Shown: positions 39,893-49,327 of the stretch, in pieces
Layout of the letters: each line of letters starts with the position of its first letter
How positions within the stretch are numbered: position 1 is the stretch's first letter
DNA from: Enterobacteriaceae bacterium B14
GTDB lineage: Bacteria > Pseudomonadota > Gammaproteobacteria > Enterobacterales > Enterobacteriaceae
Assembly (NCBI GenBank): GCA_000307305.1
Contig: DF158882.1
Coordinates: 1,768,797-1,827,691, forward strand
Direction of reading: 5' to 3'
DNA length: 58,895 nucleotides
Made by a program: the position numbers and the translations under genes
The notes under the pieces: model-generated
What the model saw: the letters and a program-made list of their open reading frames with translations, nothing else
Databases searched by the model: none
Told to the model about the DNA's origin: nothing

Positions 39893-40213
39893 ATCACTCT
39901 CTGCTTATTTATTACTTTGAGACCAATCTACTAGAGTAATGAAGCCAATCCTTGAGCGCGAATTCATAGATCACATCTTTGATAATTTTATCGCGCATTA
40001 ACTGAAACGCTTCAGCTAGCATAAACCAAACTGGCTCGAAAGGAAATATTCACAATTTGAACTCGCTAACAGTTTGGCACAAAAAAGTCATTTACCTCCT
40101 TCTCAGCCACAATCTCTGCGAGGAAAAATAGAAAAGCCCAGAAAGGTTTTATCCCTTCTGGGCTTTTCTTATCAGAAAATGAGAGCGAGGTAACTCTCGC
40201 CCCATCGTCAAAC
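39893..40213. other. Intergenic region epd / tktA
   Basis: This 321-bp stretch holds the epd upstream region and the tktA terminator (40131-40168). No gene is seen. Confidence 0.5.
40131..40168 (-). terminator. Terminator after tktA
   Basis: GAAAAGCCCAGAAAGG pairs with CCCTTCTGGGCTTTTC over a short loop, with TATTTTT following on the minus strand, 45 bp past the tktA stop. Confidence 0.88.
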
Positions 40214-42208
40214 TTATTTCAGTAGCGCCTGTGCTTTAGCAACCACGTTTTCTACGGTAAAACCAAACTCTTTAAACAGCAGATCTGCTGGTGCAGATTC
40301 ACCGAAGCCATGCATACCCACTACATCACCATTCAGGCCAACATACTTGAACCAGTAATCAGCAATGCTCGCTTCAATCGCTAAACGTGCGCTAACCGCT
40401 TTCGGCAACACAGCCTCACGGTAAGCAGCGTCTTGCTTATCGAACACGTCAGTAGATGGCATAGAAACAACACGCACTTTACGGCCTTGGGCAGTCAGTT
40501 GAGTGTAAGCTTCAACCGCCAGATCCACTTCAGAACCTGTAGCGATAATGATCAGCTCTGGCTGACCTGTGCAATCTTTCAGGGTATAAGCACCGCGAGC
40601 GATATTAGCCAACTGCTCAGCATTACGATCTTGCTGAACGAGGTTCTGACGAGAGAAAATCAGTGAAGTCGGGCCATCATGACGCTCAATGGCATACTTC
40701 CATGACACCGCAGATTCAACCTGATCACACGGACGCCATGTGCTCATGTTTGGTGTAACACGCAGGCTCGCCATTTGCTCAACCGGCTGGTGGGTTGGGC
40801 CATCTTCACCCAGACCGATAGAGTCATGGGTATAAACGAAGATATTACGCAGCTTCATCAGTGCCGCCATGCGCAGTGCATTACGTGCATATTCCATAAA
40901 CATCAGGAAGGTCGCGCCGTAAGGAACAAAACCACCGTGCAACGAAAGACCATTCATGATGGCTGACATACCAAACTCACGCACACCATAGTGAATATAG
41001 TTACCTGCGTGATCTTCGTTCAGCGCCTTAGAACCAGACCACATCGTCAAGTTACTTGGCGCCAAGTCAGCGGAGCCGCCCATAAACTCAGGCAGGATTT
41101 TACCGAAAGCTTCCAGCGAGTTTTGAGACGCTTTACGGCTTGCGATATTGGCTGGGTTAGCCTGTAGATGTTCGATAAATTTCTGTGATTCTGCTGCCCA
41201 GTTGGCAGGTAGCTTACCGCTAGTACGACGCTCGAACTCAGCAGCTAAGTCAGGGTGAGCCGCTTTATATGCCGCAAATTTACTGTTCCACGCCTGCTCT
41301 TTCGCCTTGCCAGCTTCTTTCGCATCCCACTGCGCATAGATATCTTGTGGGATTTCGAATGCGCCATATTTCCAGCCTAACGCAACACGGGTTTCTGCTA
41401 CTTCAGCTTCACCTAATGGTGCGCCATGGCTGTCGTGAGTACCGGCTTTGTGCGGTGAGCCAAAACCAATAATGGTTTTGCACATCAGCAATGATGGCTT
41501 GTCAGTAACTTTACGCGCTTCTTCGATAGCCGCTTTAATCGCATCAGCATTGTGACCGTCTACGTGACGGATAACATGCCAACCGTAAGCTTCGAAGCGT
41601 GCTGCGGTATCATCGGTGAACCAACCTTCAACGTGGCCATCAATAGAGATACCGTTGTCATCATAAAACGCCACCAGCTTGCCTAACTTCATGGTACCCG
41701 CCAGAGAACATACCTCGTGCGAAATGCCTTCCATCATGCAGCCATCACCCATAAAGGTGTAGGTATAGTGATCAACAACGTCGTGTCCAGGGCGGTTAAA
41801 CTGTGCTGCCATCGTGCGCTCTGCAATCGCCATACCTACTGCGTTTGCAATGCCTTGGCCTAGTGGGCCAGTCGTGGTCTCAATCCCTGGCGCATAACCA
41901 TATTCAGGGTGGCCTGGCGTTTTGGAGTGAAGTTGGCGGAACTGTTTCAGATCTTCGATAGACAGCTCATAGCCTGTAAGGTGCAGCAAGCTATAAATCA
42001 GCATAGAACCATGACCGTTAGATAGAACAAAGCGGTCACGATCGGCCCAGTTTGGATTGGTCGGGTTATGGTTTAAATAATCACGCCACAGAACTTCAGC
42101 AAGATCCGCCATACCCATAGGTGCACCTGGGTGGCCAGAATTGGCTTTCTGCACTGCATCCATACTTAATGCACGAATAGCGTTTGCTAACTCTTTACGA
42201 GAGGACAT
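40214..42208 (-). CDS. tktA: Transketolase A
   Basis: Transketolase moves two-carbon units in the pentose phosphate pathway with ThDP and a divalent metal. The 664-residue enzyme (E. coli TktA 663) has the ThDP motif [18 protein letters not shown] with [10 protein letters not shown], the N-terminal [16 protein letters not shown] and, in the pyrimidine domain, [20 protein letters not shown]. It is divergent from loiP, with 295 bp between starts. Confidence 0.98.
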   Translation of the reverse strand: MSSRKELANAIRALSMDAVQKANSGHPGAPMGMADLAEVLWRDYLNHNPTNPNWADRDRFVLSNGHGSMLIYSLLHLTGYELSIEDLKQFRQLHSKTPGHPEYGYAPGIETTTGPLGQGIANAVGMAIAERTMAAQFNRPGHDVVDHYTYTFMGDGCMMEGISHEVCSLAGTMKLGKLVAFYDDNGISIDGHVEGWFTDDTAARFEAYGWHVIRHVDGHNADAIKAAIEEARKVTDKPSLLMCKTIIGFGSPHKAGTHDSHGAPLGEAEVAETRVALGWKYGAFEIPQDIYAQWDAKEAGKAKEQAWNSKFAAYKAAHPDLAAEFERRTSGKLPANWAAESQKFIEHLQANPANIASRKASQNSLEAFGKILPEFMGGSADLAPSNLTMWSGSKALNEDHAGNYIHYGVREFGMSAIMNGLSLHGGFVPYGATFLMFMEYARNALRMAALMKLRNIFVYTHDSIGLGEDGPTHQPVEQMASLRVTPNMSTWRPCDQVESAVSWKYAIERHDGPTSLIFSRQNLVQQDRNAEQLANIARGAYTLKDCTGQPELIIIATGSEVDLAVEAYTQLTAQGRKVRVVSMPSTDVFDKQDAAYREAVLPKAVSARLAIEASIADYWFKYVGLNGDVVGMHGFGESAPADLLFKEFGFTVENVVAKAQALLK

Positions 42209-42503
42209 GTTCTACTCCAGATCGGATTAATAAAAAAGGGTAACTAAGGCTATTTTGTCAGACTCCACGCCCAAACGACAATCGTTTAAACCAATCTGAG
42301 CGAGTTCTCTTATTGCGAGTAACAAATAGCACCTTCACTCATTGAATTTCAGTAAGATGGCAGCCAAAGCAGCTATCACTGCTTGAAGACCAAAAGATAT
42401 CAATTATTTTTCTACCGAGAACTCCATGTTACACCGAGTGATAACTTCACCAAAGTAGTTTACAATGTAGGTCTGTTTTCTTTTACCAATCAGGACGATA
42501 TCC

Positions 42504-43259
42504 ATGAAATTACGCACTACTCTTATGGCTTTCAGCATGGCTGCTCTGGTGAGCGGCTGCCAAAGCCTAAATACCGACGCACTTCTACAGTCTGGTTCTC
42601 AAGCATTTAAAGCTGTTTCTCTCAGTGATAGCGATGTAAAAACCCTTAGCGACCAGTCATGCGCACAAATGGACTCAGAAAACACCATTGCAGCAGCAAA
42701 CAGCGCCTACGGTAAACGCCTAGGCAAGATTGCCGCTGCACTGGGTGATAACATCAACGGGACCAAAGTAAACTACAAGGTTTACACCACAAAGGACGTT
42801 AACGCATGGGCTATGGCAAACGGCTGTATCCGCGTTTATAGCGGCCTGATGGACCTGATGACAGACAACGAAGTGGAAGGCGTTCTAGGCCACGAAATGG
42901 GTCACGTTGCGCTAGGCCACTCCCGTAAAGCGATGCAAGTTGCTTACGGTGCCTCTGCAGCACGTACCGCTATCGGCGCAACAGGCGGCGTTGCAGCCCA
43001 ACTGAGCCAAAGCCAAATCGCTGATTTAGGTGAAAAACTGGTTAACTCCAAGTTCTCCCAATCTCAGGAAACTGACGCAGACAACTACTCTTACGACCTG
43101 TTGAAAAAACGCGGCATCAATACCGCAGGCCTCGCGTCCTCTTTTGACAAATTAGATTCACTAGACGCTGGCCGTGAAAGCAGCATGTTCGATTCTCATC
43201 CGCCATCAAAAGAGCGTGCAGAGAATATTAGAAAGAAAATTGAAGCGGATAAGAAGTAA
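42504..43259 (+). CDS. loiP: Metalloprotease lipoprotein LoiP (YggG)
   Basis: This M48-family zinc metalloprotease is bound to the outer membrane and partners BepA in E. coli. The 251-residue precursor has a lipoprotein signal with lipobox VSGC (Cys about residue 19) and the zinc motif HEMGHVALGH, with a downstream glutamate ligand in QETDADNYSYDLL. It is the last gene of the conserved backbone; beyond it the sequence becomes accessory. Confidence 0.96.
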   Translation: MKLRTTLMAFSMAALVSGCQSLNTDALLQSGSQAFKAVSLSDSDVKTLSDQSCAQMDSENTIAAANSAYGKRLGKIAAALGDNINGTKVNYKVYTTKDVNAWAMANGCIRVYSGLMDLMTDNEVEGVLGHEMGHVALGHSRKAMQVAYGASAARTAIGATGGVAAQLSQSQIADLGEKLVNSKFSQSQETDADNYSYDLLKKRGINTAGLASSFDKLDSLDAGRESSMFDSHPPSKERAENIRKKIEADKK

Positions 43260-43397
43260 TATTCGTACTGATGAAGTAACGCGATAAAATTATTATGAGT
43301 ATGGTGAGGAGCCTTTCTAAGCCATACTTTATTTTATTTATAAATCAAGTAAGTTAAAAACGGAGCATGATATTTATTCAAAAAGGATTTAACTGCA

Positions 43398-43648
43398 ATG
43401 GCAAATTCAATATATCTAACACTCAATGGCGTTAAGCAAGGATTAATTTCTCAGTCATGTTGCTCTATTGACTCAATAGGAAATAAGCATCAGGCAGTTC
43501 ATAATGACCAAATCTTTATTTACTCACTAGAACACATGAAGATTATCAACCACAAGAAAGGGTATCTGTTACTTATAATGATATTATATGGAAGCATAGA
43601 ATGGCTGGTACCGCAGCTTATAGTTTTTGGGAAGAGCGTATTTATTAA
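43398..43648 (+). pseudogene. Type VI secretion Hcp, internally deleted and frame-shifted
   Basis: The first 46 codons read MANSIYLTLNGVKQGLISQ ... DQIFIYSLEH, the N-terminus of HcpA-type tube proteins. The open frame then runs on as unrelated residues to 43658. In the +2 frame from 43532 the sequence reads THEDYQPQERVSVTY, WKHRMAGTAAY, WEERIY and stops at 43646-43648, which resembles the C-terminus of Hcp (beta-strand followed by W-x-H-xx-AGT). About 75 middle residues of a ~160-residue Hcp are missing and the ends are out of frame. A natural deletion is likely; an assembly artefact cannot be excluded. Confidence 0.8.
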
Positions 43649-43659
43649 GGAATATTAAT

Positions 43660-44212
43660 ATGTCCCATGTACAACTAGCAAAAGAGATTGTACAAATATT
43701 ATTTTCATCTCATACCGTTGAGGGTATTTTTAATGGTGCTTTGAATTATGATAACTTAGCAAAAACAATAGAAATATTTTATCGTGATTTCTTCAAAAGG
43801 TTTCCAATAGAAAAAAATAATATAAAAAGCAGAGGGATTGGTCAATTTATAGGTAGAATTGGGGGCGGTAAAATTTTAACGAAAATACTAGCAAGTAAAA
43901 TAGCATCAATGGGAACATTGGATATAAAGCTTAAAAAATTAGTTTCTAATAAAATAGGTGGGATTTTAGGAAAACTATCAACTGTATACTTAATGGAGGG
44001 TGTTTTTTTAGGCTTATATACACAGCCAGACAGTTGAAAGCATCCGATCCTAATATATACTGGGAACTTCGTAACATGGGTGACTACGAGTTTTTTATTA
44101 CTTAATAAAACCCTATGTTGACCCAATAAAAAAAGCTTCTAAGCTCAATGATGATGAGTGTAATGAACTAATTACTGAGATAAATTATGAATTACTTGAA
44201 AAAGGCCTTTAA
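43660..44212 (+). pseudogene. Broken ORF after hcp, candidate type VI cargo effector
   Basis: The first frame starts at ATG 43660 (MSHVQLAKEIVQILFSSH), preceded by AAGGAATATTAAT, and stops at 44037 after 125 residues. Sequence with coding character continues in the +2 frame from about 44028 (RQLKASDPNIYWELRNMGDYEFF, read in two parts) to a stop at 44105, and then in a third frame (PYVDPIKKASKLNDDECNEL ... LEKGL) to 44212. Two single-base indels, one in a run of six Ts near 44091, would restore one ORF of about 180 residues. It has glycine-rich and hydrophobic segments (IGRIGGGKILTKILASKI, GVFLGLY) that could suit a membrane-acting toxin. I do not recognise the family; the effector role is inferred from its position after hcp. 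Confidence 0.6.
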
Positions 44213-44420
44213 TTTTATATCAAGTAATCTAATGGGGTTTTTTTTCCATTTTCTTACATCTATCTGTGTATTACTTATGATTGCATCTATTTTTTATTTC
44301 GATGAATTTCACCAGATCATTTTTTCAATTATTATTTTATTCATCATCATGAAGTCACTAGATTTTATTGAACTAAAAATAGTTATGTTCTTAATGAGAG
44401 ATAAAAATGATAAGGATTAA
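44187..44420 (+). CDS. Small two-helix membrane protein, candidate immunity protein
   Basis: The 77-residue product begins MNYLKKAFNFISSNLM and has two hydrophobic helices (about residues 16-36 and 44-62), then a charged tail. It overlaps the reconstructed end of the preceding broken ORF by about 26 bp, the tight overlap usual for effector-immunity pairs. Base composition is very AT-rich, unlike the backbone. No family is recognised; an immunity role is an inference from context. Confidence 0.55.
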   Translation: MNYLKKAFNFISSNLMGFFFHFLTSICVLLMIASIFYFDEFHQIIFSIIILFIIMKSLDFIELKIVMFLMRDKNDKD

Positions 44421-44546
44421 TTATCTTATCACTCATACCAAATCACCTTTATGTAAATATCAACCCAACAAGTCTAGATTTAATCATCATTTTGAAGCAC
44501 CGAGAGAGCATTCCTCAGTGCTTCATATTTTTTCGACTCAATATAA

Positions 44547-46184
44547 TCAATACAGCTTCTGCGGTGGCCCCGCAAACGTCAGCGTACCAATACTCTTCAT
44601 ATCGATCTCCACCACCGACGGGCCAGCATAGTTAATCGCCTCTGCCAACGTGCTCTCAAACTGCTCTGCACTGTTCAGATGCCATGCCTTTAACCCCATC
44701 GCCTCCGCTACCTTGGTAAAGGATGGTGTATGCAGTTCGTTATAGTACTGGCGCCCTTCAAAGTATTTATCCTGAATACCGCGCATTACACCATAGCCGC
44801 CATCGTTCATAATCAGCAGCGTGAGGTTAGTTTGCTCCTGAGCCATCGTTGCTAATTCACCGATACCTAGCGCCAAACCACCGTCACCCACAAGACCAAC
44901 CACTTTACGTGCAGGGTTCGCTACCGCCGTGCCAATCGCCATCGACAGCCCCATACCAATAGCCCCCGCAAGGGAGTGAATATTGCACAGTGGTGCAACG
45001 GCACGGAACAGGCGACTGCCCCACACACTGCCGGAAACGGTGATATCACGCACCAAGATACCGTCCTGTGGCAGAGCCTGAGCTAACGCATCGTTCATCG
45101 CGGCATAAGGGCCAGACTGTTTACGAAGCGCCACTTCGGCCTGCTCAACAGCACCTGCAATCTGTGCATCCCAACCCTCATCCGTTTTCTGATTAGCGCT
45201 TAATCTTGCTGCCAGCGCCCCCAGTACTTCGCGGCAATCACCGAGAATAAAGGCTTCCGCCAGATAATTACGATTAGCCGCTTGAGGATCGATATCAATC
45301 TGAATACGTGCCTCTGGCAGTGCCAGTGACCAAGTGCGCGTCTCATTACTTCTAAGACGCGATCCTGCCACCAGCAGAAGATCGCTCTGTTCCAGTAATG
45401 CTTCAACTGAAGGGGAGTTATGGAACGCACGCAGGCTTCGCGGATGGCTATCCGGTAAAATACCGCGACCATGTGTACTGGAGATCACTGCGATCCCTGC
45501 ATCCGCGAGTTTACGCACTTCCTCTTTACAGGCCAAAGCGCCACCGCCCACCCACAGCATCGGGTGTTTTGCTGCAACAACGCGCTCATAGAGTGCATCC
45601 AACGCCGCTTCCGAGGCTTTTGGTGCTATCAGCGGCGCTATCGGCGGAGTAATAACAGAAAGCGGTACCAATGCCCCCTGAATATCAATAGGGATCTCGA
45701 TGGCAACAGGGCCACAAGGCGGTGTTTGTGCCTCTTGAATCGCCTTATGCAAAATGGCGATAGCCTGACCAGGGGATGAAACGCGATACGCCTTCTTCGA
45801 GCACGAACGCAGAAAGCCCATTTGATCTTTCGTCTCATGGATAAAACCGACATCCGCATCCAGATAGGCCTTCTCGACCTGTCCGGTAATATGCAACATC
45901 GGCGTACCGGCATTTAGTGCCTCAATCATTGAGCCAACGGCGTTGCCTGCACCTGCGCCAGTGCTGGTTAATGCCACGCCCAGCCCAGAGAAACGCCCGT
46001 GCGCATCAGCCATGGTTACCGCTCCCGCTTCACCACGAGCGGGTACAAAATGGATTTTTCCACGCTGGCCTACTGCATCTGCAACAGGCAAGTTATGGAT
46101 AGAAATGATGCCGTAAATTGCCGACACACCGTACTGCTCAAGAGTGCGAGCTATTGCTTCGCCAACCGTGATTTTATCGCTCAT
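44547..46184 (-). CDS. Thiamine-diphosphate-dependent enzyme, acetolactate synthase-like
   Basis: This is the last gene of the catabolic operon. I start it at the ATG at 46182-46184 (MSDKITVGEAIARTLEQYG), preceded by AGGGCAG. The 545-residue protein has the three ThDP-enzyme domains: the N-terminal pyrimidine-binding domain with the activating glutamate in PARGEAGAVTMADAHGR, a central FAD/regulatory-like domain, and the C-terminal domain with the GDGG-N metal motif (VGLVGDGGLALG ... NDGGYG). It resembles 2-oxoacid decarboxylases and acetolactate-synthase relatives. With the aldehyde dehydrogenase upstream, decarboxylation of a 2-oxoacid to an aldehyde is the simplest reading. The substrate is unknown. 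Confidence 0.88.
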   Translation of the reverse strand: MSDKITVGEAIARTLEQYGVSAIYGIISIHNLPVADAVGQRGKIHFVPARGEAGAVTMADAHGRFSGLGVALTSTGAGAGNAVGSMIEALNAGTPMLHITGQVEKAYLDADVGFIHETKDQMGFLRSCSKKAYRVSSPGQAIAILHKAIQEAQTPPCGPVAIEIPIDIQGALVPLSVITPPIAPLIAPKASEAALDALYERVVAAKHPMLWVGGGALACKEEVRKLADAGIAVISSTHGRGILPDSHPRSLRAFHNSPSVEALLEQSDLLLVAGSRLRSNETRTWSLALPEARIQIDIDPQAANRNYLAEAFILGDCREVLGALAARLSANQKTDEGWDAQIAGAVEQAEVALRKQSGPYAAMNDALAQALPQDGILVRDITVSGSVWGSRLFRAVAPLCNIHSLAGAIGMGLSMAIGTAVANPARKVVGLVGDGGLALGIGELATMAQEQTNLTLLIMNDGGYGVMRGIQDKYFEGRQYYNELHTPSFTKVAEAMGLKAWHLNSAEQFESTLAEAINYAGPSVVEIDMKSIGTLTFAGPPQKLY

Positions 46185-46246
46185 TGTCTGCCCTATTAAT
46201 CTGTGCCACATGAAAGGAAAATGACCGCTCGCCTTGGCGATATCAG

Positions 46247-47716
46247 CTAGTCGCTCCACAAATTCGGATTATTATTTAATGCCAGATATAAACTCTTTTG
46301 CTGCATGTATGCCTTGATACCGTTAGCGCCTTTCTCTCTTCCCAACCCGCTCTCTTTATAGCCGCCAAACGGTGTTGAGATAGAGAACGTCTTATAGGTG
46401 TTGATCCACACCGTCCCCACTTCAAGCTGGCTAGCAAGGTTCATTGCTCGGCTAAAATCGCGGCTCCAGATCCCCGCCGCAAGGCCATAAACCGAATCAT
46501 TGGCCTGTTCGATAAGGTCAGCTTCATCATTGAAGGGAATGGCCACCAGCACAGGGCCAAAGATCTCTTCTTGGCAAGCTTTGGCCTGATTCGATAACCC
46601 TTCGATCAACGTAGGCAGAAAATAGCTGCCCGCACTCAAGTTCGGATCAGCAGGTGCCTCGCCACCAAATAGCACTCGCCCGCCCTCCTCCTGTGCTAAG
46701 GCCACATAACGTGCAACCTGAGTACGATGAGCGGCATTGATCAGCGGCCCCATATGCACGCCCGCGGTTTCTGGGTTACCGATGCGTAGCCCTTTGGCAA
46801 GTTCAGCCAAACGAGTCAGCAACGGGTGGTAGAGAGATTGATGCACAAACAGCCGAGAACCCGCGATACACGCCTGCCCCGCCGAGCTAAAAATGCCATA
46901 AGTAATACCGCGAGCAGCCTGCTCTAGATCCGCATCATCCAGCACGATAGTCGGGGATTTACCGCCTAACTCCAGCGATGTGCCAATCAGTTTTTCAGCG
47001 GCGATATGTGCCAAATGCCTGCCGGTACGTGTCCCACCAGTAAACGAAATCTTTTTAACCTTAGGATGGAGCGCCAGCGCCTCACCAATAATGGAACCTT
47101 TGCCCGGCAACACACTGAGTAATCCTGCAGGTAGTCCCGCCTCTTCAAACAGCTCTGCAAGTTTTAAAGCCAGCAGTGGCGTCGCTTCCGCAGGTTTTAG
47201 GATCACCGCATTACCCGCTGCCAGCGCCGGTGCGATCTTCTGCATTTCACTGGCGATCGGCGAGTTCCACGGCGTAATCGCCGCAATCACCCCCAGTGGT
47301 TCATAAGTACTGATGGTCATCACATCAGGGTTACGCTGAGTCGGCAGTTCTCCCTCTAGCACTTCACAGGCAGCGGCAAAATAGCGAGCCGTTCCCGCGG
47401 CACTGGCAACAAGGCCGCGCGTCTCTGCCAGCGGTTTACCGTTATCACGAGTCTGCAAACGGGCCAGCTCTTCCTGACGCTCTAAAATCAGTTCACTCAC
47501 GCGATAGAGGATCGCCGCACGTTGATGGGGCATTGTTTTACGCCAGCTTGGCGCACGCCACGCAAGATCGGCGGCGGCTACCGCCTCTTCAACATCTTCT
47601 AGACTCGCCATTTTAAGACGGGCGTTAACGCTACCATCGGCGGGAAAACTGGATACCATTTCATCGCCGCGCCCTTCTCGCCACTGCCCGGCTACATAAA
47701 TTTTTAACCGTTCCAT
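46247..47716 (-). CDS. Aldehyde dehydrogenase
   Basis: The 489-residue NAD(P)-dependent enzyme has the catalytic cysteine in SSAGQACIAGSRLF, the general base in LELGGKSPTIVLDDAD, the N-terminal TPWNSPIASEMQKIAPALAA and the PFGGYKESGLGREKG C-terminus. It starts within the end of the aspartate dehydrogenase-like gene (13-bp overlap; ribosome site AGGAGATGAAAG), so the two are translationally coupled. It probably oxidises the aldehyde made by the neighbouring ThDP enzyme. Confidence 0.93.
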   Translation of the reverse strand: MERLKIYVAGQWREGRGDEMVSSFPADGSVNARLKMASLEDVEEAVAAADLAWRAPSWRKTMPHQRAAILYRVSELILERQEELARLQTRDNGKPLAETRGLVASAAGTARYFAAACEVLEGELPTQRNPDVMTISTYEPLGVIAAITPWNSPIASEMQKIAPALAAGNAVILKPAEATPLLALKLAELFEEAGLPAGLLSVLPGKGSIIGEALALHPKVKKISFTGGTRTGRHLAHIAAEKLIGTSLELGGKSPTIVLDDADLEQAARGITYGIFSSAGQACIAGSRLFVHQSLYHPLLTRLAELAKGLRIGNPETAGVHMGPLINAAHRTQVARYVALAQEEGGRVLFGGEAPADPNLSAGSYFLPTLIEGLSNQAKACQEEIFGPVLVAIPFNDEADLIEQANDSVYGLAAGIWSRDFSRAMNLASQLEVGTVWINTYKTFSISTPFGGYKESGLGREKGANGIKAYMQQKSLYLALNNNPNLWSD

Positions 47717-48513
47717 CTTTCATCTCCTAAGTCACCACCAACCAAGCGGTGGCAGGCTTGCACCGCACTCAGTGCCGCTAAGGTTGAGGTTTTGGGATTA
47801 CTTGCTAGCGGGTTACCGCATAGCTCAATATGGAACTCACCGAACATACCGCTGGCATGGATCGTATGAGTGTTTTTCTGAGTATTCGGATCAACACGCA
47901 GTTGTACCTGTGTGTTATCCATACCAATGCCCATCAGCGCGATGGTCGCTGCCACATTGGCATTGGCGGGGAACTGTTTTGCTGCCTCACGCGCCGTGCC
48001 TTCAAAAAACACCTGCGCCTCAGTCACGTTATCGAGATCGACCATGCTTTCCGCTGGGCTTCCACGCCAGCTAGCAGGGCTTTTATTGGAGAGATACGTT
48101 ACCTGGTCTAATCCCCCTTCCCGTGCAGAAGCCAAGCCATCCATACCCGCCACCGCACCAGACAGCACCTGCAATTCGCCACCGCCCTGCTGAGCAGCCT
48201 GCTTTAATGTTTGGGAGAGCGTTTCATCTGCCAGCGCCCCCGTAGAGATCAGCGCCAACTTCCAACCTTTGCGTAAAATTGCCTCGCCGAACTCGGCAAC
48301 CGCTTTTTGGCTAGCACACTCAAGAACCAAATCAGGGGTTTCTGCGCACGCCATCGGGCTTTCCAACGCGTCAACCTTGCCGCCAAAAAGGTCTTGGATC
48401 TCCGCATGATGAGACGCACGGGCGACAATCCAACCAACACTGATCCCTTTCGGCAAACGACGGATCACTTCATGTGCCATCGCACCAAATCCTAATATCA
48501 TGATTTTTTTCAT
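47704..48513 (-). CDS. L-aspartate dehydrogenase family protein
   Basis: I start it at the ATG at 48511-48513 (MKKIMILGFGAMAHEVIRRL), preceded by GGAGAGAAGAAC. The 269-residue protein has an N-terminal Rossmann fold (GFGAMA) and the family C-terminal core NANVAATIALMGIGMDNTQV, then DPNTQKNTHTIHASGMFGEF and NPLASNPKTSTLAALS. These match the NadX/AspDH family, which oxidatively deaminates L-aspartate with NAD(P). In this operon it may act on an aspartate-like or other amino-acid fragment released by ring cleavage. That is an inference. Confidence 0.85.
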   Translation of the reverse strand: MKKIMILGFGAMAHEVIRRLPKGISVGWIVARASHHAEIQDLFGGKVDALESPMACAETPDLVLECASQKAVAEFGEAILRKGWKLALISTGALADETLSQTLKQAAQQGGGELQVLSGAVAGMDGLASAREGGLDQVTYLSNKSPASWRGSPAESMVDLDNVTEAQVFFEGTAREAAKQFPANANVAATIALMGIGMDNTQVQLRVDPNTQKNTHTIHASGMFGEFHIELCGNPLASNPKTSTLAALSAVQACHRLVGGDLGDERWNG

Positions 48514-48532
48514 TGTTCTTCTCTCCATGAAA

Positions 48533-49327
48533 CTACAGGTGACGATTAAAGCCGCCAGAAACATCCAGCGCGGCTCCCGTGGTAAATGAGGCTAACGGTG
48601 AGGCCAAAAACAGCAGTGCCTGAGCAGGCTCTTGTGGTCGGCCCAAACGACGCATCGGGATACCGCGACGCTCCGCCAACATGCCCGTCCACGTTTCCCA
48701 GCTTTGGCTCTTATCGCTGCGCTCGGCGAAACGGCGACGCCACTGCCCAGACTCCACCATGCCAAGCAAGATTGAGTTCACACGAATACCCTTTTCGACA
48801 AACTCTTTAGAGAGCGTCAACGTGAGGTTTAACAGTGCAGCTCTGGCTGCGGATGTGGCAATCATGTGCTCTTCCGGTTGCAGAGCGAGCAGTGAATTCA
48901 CACAAGTAATCGAGGCAATATCGGACTGTTCCAGCATAGGCAGAAACGCCTGCACAGGATTAAGCACACCAAACAGTTTGAGCTGTGCTTCGTTCAACCA
49001 TGCTTCACGGGGGGTATCAGCATAGTGAGAGACAAAACCCTGCCCAGCGTTATTGATCAACATATCGGCTGAACCAAAACGGGTTTTAACCGCCTCGGCA
49101 AACGCATCAACCTGAGTTTGATCCAGCACGTCACAGCGGAAGGCAAGTATCCGTTCGGCTGAAAATTCTTCAGTCAGCGCGGCTTCAGCAGAGGCTAATC
49201 GGTCTGGATTACGACCACAAAATGCCACGTTAGCGCCATCAGCCAGCAGTAAGCGCAGCGTTTCAAAACCGATCCCTGATGTTCCCCCGGTCACAACGGC
49301 GACCCGATTCTCTATCTGACTATTCAT
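48533..49327 (-). CDS. SDR-family protein with non-canonical active site
   Basis: I start it at the ATG at 49325-49327 (MNSQIENRVAVVTGGTSGIG), which overlaps the end of the hydrolase gene by 8 bp. The 264-residue protein has the NAD(P) loop TGGTSGIG, NNAG and a serine-containing strand (CVNSLLALQP). At the place of the usual YxxxK pair it reads ATSAARAALLNL, so the catalytic Tyr is replaced by Thr (or Ala) and the Lys by Arg. It therefore belongs to a divergent SDR branch and may use a different mechanism or not be a classical dehydrogenase. Confidence 0.85.
   Translation of the reverse strand: MNSQIENRVAVVTGGTSGIGFETLRLLLADGANVAFCGRNPDRLASAEAALTEEFSAERILAFRCDVLDQTQVDAFAEAVKTRFGSADMLINNAGQGFVSHYADTPREAWLNEAQLKLFGVLNPVQAFLPMLEQSDIASITCVNSLLALQPEEHMIATSAARAALLNLTLTLSKEFVEKGIRVNSILLGMVESGQWRRRFAERSDKSQSWETWTGMLAERRGIPMRRLGRPQEPAQALLFLASPLASFTTGAALDVSGGFNRHL

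Noticed and set aside
42383-42610. 75-codon ORF overlapping the start of loiP
   Set aside because: It reads the loiP signal-peptide region out of frame.
44547-46184. Acetolactate synthase (ilvB) for branched-chain amino acid synthesis
   Set aside because: There is no small regulatory subunit gene beside it, and it is embedded in a catabolic operon.
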